A stretch of 64,000 bases of DNA, from contig OY540809.1 in assembly GCA_961205875.1 (NCBI GenBank), positions 23,758,267 through 23,822,266 of the forward strand. The letters are read 5' to 3'. Below the pieces are notes generated by a model. That model did not search any database. It was not told the DNA's origin and saw nothing but the letters and a program-made list of their open reading frames with translations. A program made the position numbers and the translations under genes. This document shows positions 57,501 to 64,000 of the stretch, one piece after another. Positions within the stretch are counted from its first letter, which is position 1, and each line of letters starts with the position of its first letter. The DNA comes from Sialis fuliginosa (Eukaryota > Arthropoda > Insecta > Megaloptera > Sialidae).

Positions 57501-59971
57501 TGGTAGCAATTTTGATTTATTTTTAAATTTTAAATATACATAATATATTTTAAACGGCTATTAAAAAATATGTATTTAAAATGTAGGGACTTATCAAAAT
57601 ATTATATAAAGTTTGAGTGTGTGTAAAATTATATGTTAGAAAAAAATGATACAAAACACATGTAACTTGCAATATCATGAAATACACCCACTGTATATAG
57701 ACAGAAACAATTTTTGACAGTTATTACCACTCCGTACCCCGTTTTTATTTTTCTATCATCGAAAGGTAAACCTAAATATCTACAATATACTTATATAACA
57801 TTTATTGCCCTCAAATGAACAAGTATTGATAAAATATTATTATAAATAACAAAAACAGTAAACTAATTGTTGTATTTTTTGTTTTAAATGTTGTTGTTTA
57901 TGATCGAATTAATGTATTTTTGTTAGTGTAGTTAAATTGGTTTTAAAAAGTACAAATAATTTTAAAATATTGGTATACGGCCATCTTAGAAAAGACAGAA
58001 TTTGACGGTTTTTAACGAAAACTTGAAAACAAATGGTTTACTGTAAATTTAAATAAATTTTGCAGTATTTTTGACTTGATTTTATTTTAAATTCAATATT
58101 TTGCTTCATTTGTTGGCAGTTTTTAGCATGTCACAGTTAACACAGGTTCTATTCAGTTCCAAGTTTTATATGCATGACGTTTATAGACCACTAGTCTTCA
58201 AAATTTTTGCAATTAAAATTAATATATTATGCACTGTTGTAAAAGCATTTTTAAATCATTAAAATTATTTGGAAACTATTGGTCTAATCCATTTCCACTT
58301 AACAGCCATGCGTTAACAAACATTAATTCACTTACACTTAGAAAGACAGACACAAATATACGAATCATAAACTAAAAAATATTGTACCTCTTCTATACCA
58401 AAATTTTATTTTCGTTATTTTCATTTCACAATTACAGATATACACATCTGTTGGAACATTTTCTTGATTTTTAATGACTGTACTATACAAACTTCCAAAA
58501 CGGATGAATGAAATATTTATGGATATATTGAAACAATATAATAAACATTATATAAACAAAACAGGCGATGTTTATCGATAATTAATGCATTAATATAAAT
58601 TTTGTAATTTAGAACGTCATTGTCGTCATTTGAAATTTGTTTGACAACAATTTTTTAAAAACATGTTGGCAGTTGGCAGTCATTAACAGTGAAGTTGATA
58701 ACATAAGGTTCTATTACATAGAATTACATTTTTAATATTAATTATTTTACGTAATTCAACCTTTAAAAATTATGTAAAATAAATTAAAGTAAAGGAATTC
58801 ATATAAGAATTGATGATATGATTAAATTGATAAATTTTAAATATTTATTAAAGTTAATAAAATAAATCTAACGTTTTATTAAACAGTAAAGTCATAGATT
58901 GTATTGTAATATAGAATTAGATATTTTTAGTATACTATCTATGCCTTTAAATGTTTATATATTTATTATTTAATCAAAAATAATAGTTTTTTAATTTTGT
59001 TTATATTTTTGGCAAATAATTTTGATTCTAGTAGTTATATATAAATATAATAATTTTTATTTAAAAAAGTGTATAATAAAACTCTTGTAATATTAAAATT
59101 AAAACATTCATAGTTTACAATTGTATAGCGTGTTATAAAATTTTGAAATTGGATATACATAATGAAATATTCTAAAATGTAAAAAATAATTAAATAAATT
59201 CAGTAATGATTTAGAAAAAATATATATAGATTAATTTGAAAATTTGAAAATACATATCTAATAATATTGCTAGTATTATAGAGGAGTTCTGTATATAATA
59301 AAAATACAATACTTACTTTAATTTGCAATCTTGATTAACAAATGGTTATATTTCAAAATTTAAAAAATATAATATTATTAGTACAATTGACAATAAAAAT
59401 ATGATGTTATTATAATTGAAATATGAGTATCAAATATTAAAAAAAAGTTAATTAATTATTATCTATTAATCTGTAATAGTTTTTTTTTTATACACCAATA
59501 ACAGAAAATATTGAAGTATAGACAAATTATTTAAATTTATAATTATTGCATAGATAATATATACATCTTTAATCAATAATATGAAATATATTATTTTCTT
59601 AAAAGTTAAAATCAATCTAACATACAAACTTAGATTTTTCAATTGTTTGCTAAGATTATTTAATTTAAATCTCAACAATGACATTTGAAACCCACCCCTT
59701 TGTTCATACTTCAGTATTACAACCACCAAACAAAATAAATATATTACACGAGAACATAACTGCACAAATTTCCCTAAAACACTACCACATTGATGCACCC
59801 ACAGTGAAGTTTATGCCGGAAAGTCCACCGCAAGCCCCTGCGATGCCGTACCCACCTGTCGTGATGCAACAACCCCCTGCAGCAGGGGGTGTGGCACCCC
59901 CGGCTGGGCCCCAAACCGCGCCTGCAGCCCTACGCCTCACAGACCTCTTTGGAAGCGTCAAAGCAGTTTAG
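48562..59971 (+). CDS. nSyb: Neuronal synaptobrevin (R-SNARE) with alternative last exons
   Basis: A vesicle SNARE driving neurotransmitter release. Coding exons: 48562-48563 (only AT of the start codon), 49272-49401, 51520-51607, 53707-53786, 54706-54757, then either 55385-55398 (121 aa) or 59805-59971 (172 aa). The N-terminus is [16 protein letters not shown], a variable Gly/Pro part; the SNARE motif follows ([40 protein letters not shown]) with the zero-layer Arg, linker [13 protein letters not shown] and anchor [17 protein letters not shown]. The exon borders QAQ|VDEVV and NLK|MMII are those I know from animal VAMP genes. Phases fit for both endings. Long AT-rich introns hold several MITEs. 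Confidence 0.93.
49681..50290 (+). repeat. Dispersed repeat with GGAACCCTA ends
   Basis: Begins near CTAGGAACCCTAATGG with a CTGTCTGTTTG tract and ends near TACGGAACCCTATC...GCACTTGGCCGATTTT, phrases typical of an insect (mainly lepidopteran) repeat. Inverted fragments occur at 2651-2896 and 4346-4510. Class not determined. Confidence 0.5.
50809..50935. mobile_element. Partial MITE related to 20684-20946
   Basis: Starts TAAGGTACTGGCACCAGTCTTG and shares CGATTGTCATCAAATTAAGC (complement) with the MITE in the THAP relic. Only one end is clear. Confidence 0.5.
52185..52390. mobile_element. Palindromic MITE in nSyb intron 3
   Basis: A ~205-bp palindrome with outer arms ATAAGAGCTAACTTTT / complement and inner arms GAAGACTCCAACATTAGAGT. 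A TTCTTCTTCTT tract lies at the centre. No gene. Confidence 0.65.
52809..53473. mobile_element. MITE with internal 60-bp minisatellite and poly-C
   Basis: Inverted ends CTGAGCAGAAATTTGTTA and TAACAAATTTCTGCTCGG. Inside, a ~60-bp unit containing GGCCTGATATGGTTGCCTG and CATATTAAGGCATTCC recurs two to three times (about 53030-53170), then a run of more than 20 C (53212-53234). Many GATCAGG motifs in both orientations fill the rest. Confidence 0.6.
54185..54299. mobile_element. 115-bp hAT MITE, copy a
   Basis: CAGGGCTGTAACTAG ... CCCCGGGGCACTG with the perfect 8-bp flank CTTTTTAA on both sides (54177-54184, 54300-54307). Confidence 0.75.
54347..54461. mobile_element. 115-bp hAT MITE, copy b
   Basis: CAGGGTCGTAACTAA ... 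CCCCGGGGCACTG, flanked by CTTTTTAA and TTTTTTAA. Together with ~45 bp of matching left flank it forms a ~162-bp tandem duplication with copy a. Confidence 0.75.
55385..55398 (+). CDS. nSyb: nSyb short-tail terminal exon
   Basis: Acceptor TTTTTTGCAG then TGAATTTTATGTAA. Joined to exon 54706-54757 (ending GTC A) it gives MNFM and a stop directly after the membrane anchor. The acceptor has a strong pyrimidine tract. The first 10 bases resemble the start of the long exon (TGAAGTTTATG), which suggests an exon duplication or conserved anchor end. Confidence 0.75.
55399..59804. other. nSyb sequence between the two last exons
   Basis: 4.4 kb of strongly AT-rich DNA: 3' UTR of the short isoform and intron for the long one. 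Contains a TATATATA tract near 56765-56815 and weak inverted matches around 57050-57310 (CCGTGTGAATTGGCTTTTTT). No further exon was recognised. Confidence 0.45.
59805..59971 (+). CDS. nSyb: nSyb long proline-rich terminal exon
   Basis: Acceptor CACCCACAG, phase 2 start, 167 nt. Joined to exon 54706-54757 it gives [20 protein letters not shown] followed by [20 protein letters not shown] and a tail [16 protein letters not shown] content is far above the surrounding intron. In the fly, n-Syb isoforms also carry a Pro/Gln-rich C-terminal extension after the anchor, so the exon is probably real and used. The tail would face the vesicle lumen. The sequence upstream of 59805 in the same frame is intron. 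Confidence 0.8.
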
Positions 59972-61430
59972 ATCCGACACCAATAACGTACAGAATACAT
60001 TCGTTATCATTTTACGTATTATAAATAATATTCTAACGAATTTGTTGATCTGTAAGTTTTCCAACTATAATGGCCTATTTTGGATAAAAGCGAAGGCCTT
60101 AAAATACGAAAATAATACGGTTACCATATCTAACGTGGTGGTTCCCTTTAAAGACCGGTAGATGGCAGTGCAATCCCTAGAAAATAGTATTGCAGCACAA
60201 AAAAACGAAAACTATTAAATCATTATACCATAATATATTAATCTACTATACTTTACTTTATTTAATAATGCAGTGGTTGCCGTGGTTTTTGACGGTAAAA
60301 TGCACGATTCGTACCGTCAAATTCCCGCAACCACTGCATTCTTAAATGAAATAGAGTATAGTTGATTAATATATGGTTATACTTTATACAACTAGTAATT
60401 TTTATCATTTTTGAATTTTAAAGTTGTTGTTTTTCATATTAGTATCGCCCCACCTATCGATTTATAAAGGAAATTATTACTTTATCGTATATGGTGACTA
60501 ATAATAATATATGATAATAGATATCGTGTGCGATTTGGTTGGGAACCACTGGAATAATTAAAAAGGTTAAAAATATGTAAATTGGCTCTAATATTTGTTT
60601 AAATAGGAATTCTGAAATAAAAAATTTAGAACAATTAATAATTTTCTTTAGATAATTAGATATCAAATTAATTTTTGAAGTTACGTGGAAGAATAGAAGA
60701 AAATCAACTTTTTGTGATGAATATATGAATAAACTTAATTTTAATAAAATGGCTCGATTCATTCAATATTTAAATGAAATTTCATATTTAGCCTTCTTTA
60801 CCGTGTATTATGGTTCTGATACACAACTCACTTTATTTGGAATAAGATCAGTTTTAAAATATTTATATGTACCCCAGATAAAAATAATTTATTCATTTTA
60901 TTAAATTATAATTAAAAATATATAAATAGCTTACCTTTAAGTACATAAATACATTAGAATTATAATGTTATCTATATATAATCATTTAGAAAAGAATTTA
61001 ATACTGATTTTATTCCTGAGTATACATACACATATAACAATAAAATAATACAGGATTATTATTAAATGTATGTAAATTTAAATTGCATAATACCACATAC
61101 ATATTATATAAATAATCATTACAATTTAGGTGTATATACAAGTATTTAAATTTAAAATGAAATGTAACAATACACATAGCACCAACTCAATAATTGTTGG
61201 TATGATTATTAATTATATCATATTTAGAGAATATGATCACTTTTAGAACATAGAATTTGCTATTTTCTATTATATTTAATGTGTATAAAATATTATTATT
61301 TATTGCTCTGTGTTAGTTATTGCAGAATAAATGTATTTATGTTTATATTGTTTTTGTAATTTTCTTTATCCCTAACGTCCCTAGATTTTCGAGTATCAAA
61401 GATATAAGTTGGTATCGTAGAGATATATGG
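59972..61430. other. nSyb 3' region, AT-rich
   Basis: 3' UTR of the long nSyb isoform followed by AT-rich DNA. Holds the palindromic element 60229-60375. No gene is seen. Confidence 0.4.
60229..60375. mobile_element. 147-bp palindromic MITE with CATATATTAA-type ends
   Basis: Arms from CATAATATATTAATCTACTA inward, including GCAGTGGTTGC and complement GCAACCACTGC, around a ~12-bp loop. Flanks ATTATAC (left) and GTTATAC (right) agree at 6 of 7 bases. Same end type as at 4660, 19668 and 45181. Confidence 0.65.
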
Positions 61431-61438
61431 TTGGTACT

Positions 61439-62180
61439 CAGGGCCGGATTAAGCAAGCGCGGGGCCCGTAGCAAATGTTATAAAGAGGCCCTTGGTAGTG
61501 GCGTCGGGGGGGGGGGGAACTCGGGGAGTAAATCGATTTCTCCACCCACTCCCCCCGAAAAAAGTCAATAGGATTTTTTTTGCACATTAAGCGGGCGTCA
61601 CACCGCTGACTGACTTGATTTAGAATATACAATCCTTAAAAAAATTGATAAGTTAATAAAAAATTCAGGGGGTATTTTTTTGAACCCTTTTAACCCTTGG
61701 CAAAGAACAGAAAGTGATGATAAAATTTGTTTAAATTTTTATTCAAAAATTAGAAAGCACAAACTTTTAAATGTGCTTTGGAACACGTAAATTAAATTAA
61801 TTTTTGCGGAAATATAACTGTTTGAAAATTTGAATTTTTTGTTTTGCTTTTTTTTTAATTATCCTTTAATTTTTTTGAGGTGTGTATAATAAAACACCAC
61901 TTTTACAAACAAAATTTTCTTGATTTGAGCAAATTTAGAAAAATCGATTAAAAAAATCAAAGATTGGAGCTTCAAAAATCGATTTTTCGATTAAATCGAA
62001 TCGAGATCGGAAACCCTAAATTTAAATTATTAATTATTGTAGATTTGGACACCCCGTATCAACCATTGGACGGTAAGTGGTAAGTCCAATAAGAGATATT
62101 TTTCCGCGAAAGTCGCGGGGCCCCAGAGACGCGGGGCCCGTAGCATTTGCTACTCCTGCTACGTTGTTAATCCGGCCCTG
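61439..62180. mobile_element. hAT-type element with perfect 8-bp duplication
   Basis: 742 bp, ends CAGGGCCGGATTAAGC and TTAATCCGGCCCTG, flanked by TTGGTACT on both sides (61431-61438, 62181-62188). A sister of 30165-31345 without the nested MITE. No transposase frame. Confidence 0.9.
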
Positions 62181-62256
62181 TTGGTACTAAGCATAGACTT
62201 ATAGAATAGACTACATCGACTATCAAGGTTAGTAAATGTCAAGGTTAGTATATGTA

Positions 62257-62749
62257 TAGGTTGCCTCATAACTTTTTGACCAATCAACGGCTGCGTGTGA
62301 TGACGTCACCCTGAGGAACCTTTAAACGTTGTTTCATATATTAAGTTTTTTTTCAAATTATTTCGAATTTTTGGATATTTGTATTAAAAAAAAGTAAATA
62401 TTATTGTTTATTACAGAAGCACAAATTATTACATATAATATTTCTTGATAAAAACTTTAAAATGATGTCAGAAATCAATGCTTAAAGAAAATACATTTCT
62501 TGGTTACACATAAAAAAACACTTGTTTAAAACTATAATTTATAATAATAAAATAATAAAAATTTAGATTTAAAACTCAGTACACTATCGATATCAAATGA
62601 AAATATTTAAAAACAACTTACAATAAATCAGCTTAACTAAAATAAAGAGTAAATATAGTTTGACAGCCATTTATAATGTCAAAGAGTTCCTCACGATGAC
62701 GCGTTCTCCCCTCTCATGCCACTCCCCGCCAGAGTTATGAGGCAACCTA
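62257..62749. mobile_element. MITE with AGGTTGCCTCATAACT ends
   Basis: About 493 bp with inverted ends TAGGTTGCCTCATAACT and AGTTATGAGGCAACCTA. It carries CCAAT (62280) and TGACGTCA (62301-62308). A partial relative begins at 62775 (TAGGTTGCCTCC). No coding frame. Confidence 0.6.
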
Positions 62750-63126
62750 TTACTTTACTAATCTTGAGTAAATGTATAGGTTGCCTCCAAGGTATATAAA
62801 GACAAGGTAGTTTCAATAATTCCTTGACCAATCAGCGTTGGCGCGGGAAATGACGTCACCTGGGGGATCTATTCAAATGTCATAAATTTTTAATAGAATA
62901 TTAATTACAAAAAATTCCTTTATTTATTCTTGTTTTCGTATTTTTTGATATTTTAACAACACATACAATCAAATAAGTACAAATTCGACATTGTAAAATC
63001 ATAAAAAAGCTGTCAAAGACAATTTGGTCAATTCGGGAAGCATAAAAAAAATAGCGCCAAGTGAACACAGTCATGAACTAAAATTGAAAACGCGCTAAAT
63101 TTAAACACCCTCAATACAGTTGTTAT
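62750..63126. repeat. Partial MITE relative with CCAAT/E2F/CRE-like cluster
   Basis: Contains the compact string CCAATCAGCG, TTGGCGCGGG, AAATGACGTCACC at 62828-62860. A close copy without the CRE part lies at 3311-3330. The rest is AT-rich. Confidence 0.5.
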
Positions 63127-64000
63127 CCTTAATATATATAAAGCTCAACGTCTCTCTGTCTGTCTGTCTGTCTGTCTGTCTGTCCGTTAGTTACCTTATC
63201 ACTCGAGAACCACTTATCCGATTTACGAGTTTTTTTTTTTAATTCATAGGTACGTTCTCTGGCCAGGTTATAGGCTATATTTTTTTACGTTAGGTAACAT
63301 AACAACAAAGCAGTGACGATAATAGTAAATCAAGTCGGAAAAAATTTTGCCGTCGGCGCGCTGTTTTGTAATACGCTGCCTAAACCGTTCAATATAGAAC
63401 AAAATAATGTAATAAAGAATTGTGTAGAATCAAAAGTTCTTCAATTAAGTCCGCGACACCATATGTCTAACTTTTATATTTTAGCCACAATGACTGCTTT
63501 TATGTTACAAAGAAAACATAAAATATTTGGGTTTTGTTTACATGGACTTATGACCTGCAAAACATTAATCCATATCGAAATAAATGATTTTATCGTCATA
63601 AGTACTTAATGTAGATATAGTTTGCCATTTACAGCATCCAATTTGGTCGTATAGTTTAGAAAATATCTTAAAATATATTTATAAAGATAATATCTTAAAT
63701 GTATGGTGTCGTGCCGCATCGAAGCAAGTACATCAGACTGGATTCGCGTACGCTCGGTTGTTATTCGGAGTCCCTCGGCTGATCGTTTGTGTTTATTTTG
63801 TTTTCAATAATTAACATTTAAATTTAAACAGAACACAAATTATTTGTACTTTTTTCTTCTGATTCGTTTTTGTTAGGTAATTTAGGTATTGATAAATTAT
63901 TATTACAATAATAACTAATCGTGTTTGTACTTAATTATTTAAACTATATTTTTCAAAAATCCTAAACAATAATTCCGTAGTCTACGCGAGCGAAGCCGCG
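63127..64000 (+). mobile_element. Helitron copy at the right edge
   Basis: Starts TCCTTAATATATATAAAGC at 63127 after an A and continues to the window end within the 3' hairpin (CGCGAGCGAAGCCGCG); only the CTAG end is missing. Same family as 299-1171, with scattered differences. Confidence 0.85.

Noticed and set aside
59678-59804. Upstream half of the 97-aa frame ending at 59971 as a separate gene
   Set aside because: Only the part after the acceptor at 59804 has coding character and fits nSyb; the rest is AT-rich intron read-through.

Overview
The window is insect nuclear DNA: AT-rich, spliceosomal GT-AG introns (one as short as 60 nt), and single-copy genes that all read as insect orthologues. 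Helitron ends of the type common in moths and butterflies (3' ends in CTAG next to a GCGAAGCCGC-like hairpin; another fragment with a TACTAATATTATAAATT-type 5' end) make Lepidoptera the best guess, but the order is inferred and not proven. No rRNA, tRNA, CRISPR or virus-like gene was recognised.

Layout. 1-4345: head-to-tail and inverted copies of an ~873-bp Helitron; the same element returns at 63127 and runs off the right edge. 4660-9488: a terminal-repeat element holding two tandem PIF/Harbinger copies with broken transposase genes. 10017-14282: divergent mRpL24 (-) and MTAP (+). 15553-19092: V-ATPase subunit C (Vha44, -), with a phase-compatible cassette exon. 20515-21098: a THAP-like relic split by a MITE. 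21592-24432: TM2D1/biscotti (-) and the Golgi stacking protein GRASP (+), divergent. 24722-27430: a 2.7-kb foldback element. 28283-41545: a complete 25-exon FANCD2 gene (+, 1415 aa) with many transposons in its introns. 42423-44688: an equilibrative nucleoside transporter (-). 45952-59971: two synaptobrevin paralogues head to head, Syb (-) and nSyb (+); nSyb has two alternative last exons that give a short or a proline-rich C-terminal tail. The rest to 64000 is repeats, including a hAT element with a perfect 8-bp target duplication.

The genes are housekeeping or conserved animal genes and do not form one pathway. Functional links are local: the two R-SNAREs are a duplicated pair; Vha44 (vesicle acidification), GRASP and the synaptobrevins all serve the secretory system; FANCD2 is the core interstrand-crosslink repair factor; MTAP and ENT both handle nucleosides. 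Divergent pairs mRpL24/MTAP (379 bp apart) and TM2D1/GRASP (301 bp apart) probably share promoters.

The most interesting signals are the alternative nSyb tails, the unannotated Vha44 cassette exon, the head-to-head synaptobrevin pair, very short palindromic elements (32 and 34 bp) flanked by 7-bp direct repeats, and two giant foldbacks with the same TA-GTACAGG termini. All exon coordinates were derived by hand from splice signals, phase and protein homology known to me; no search was run.
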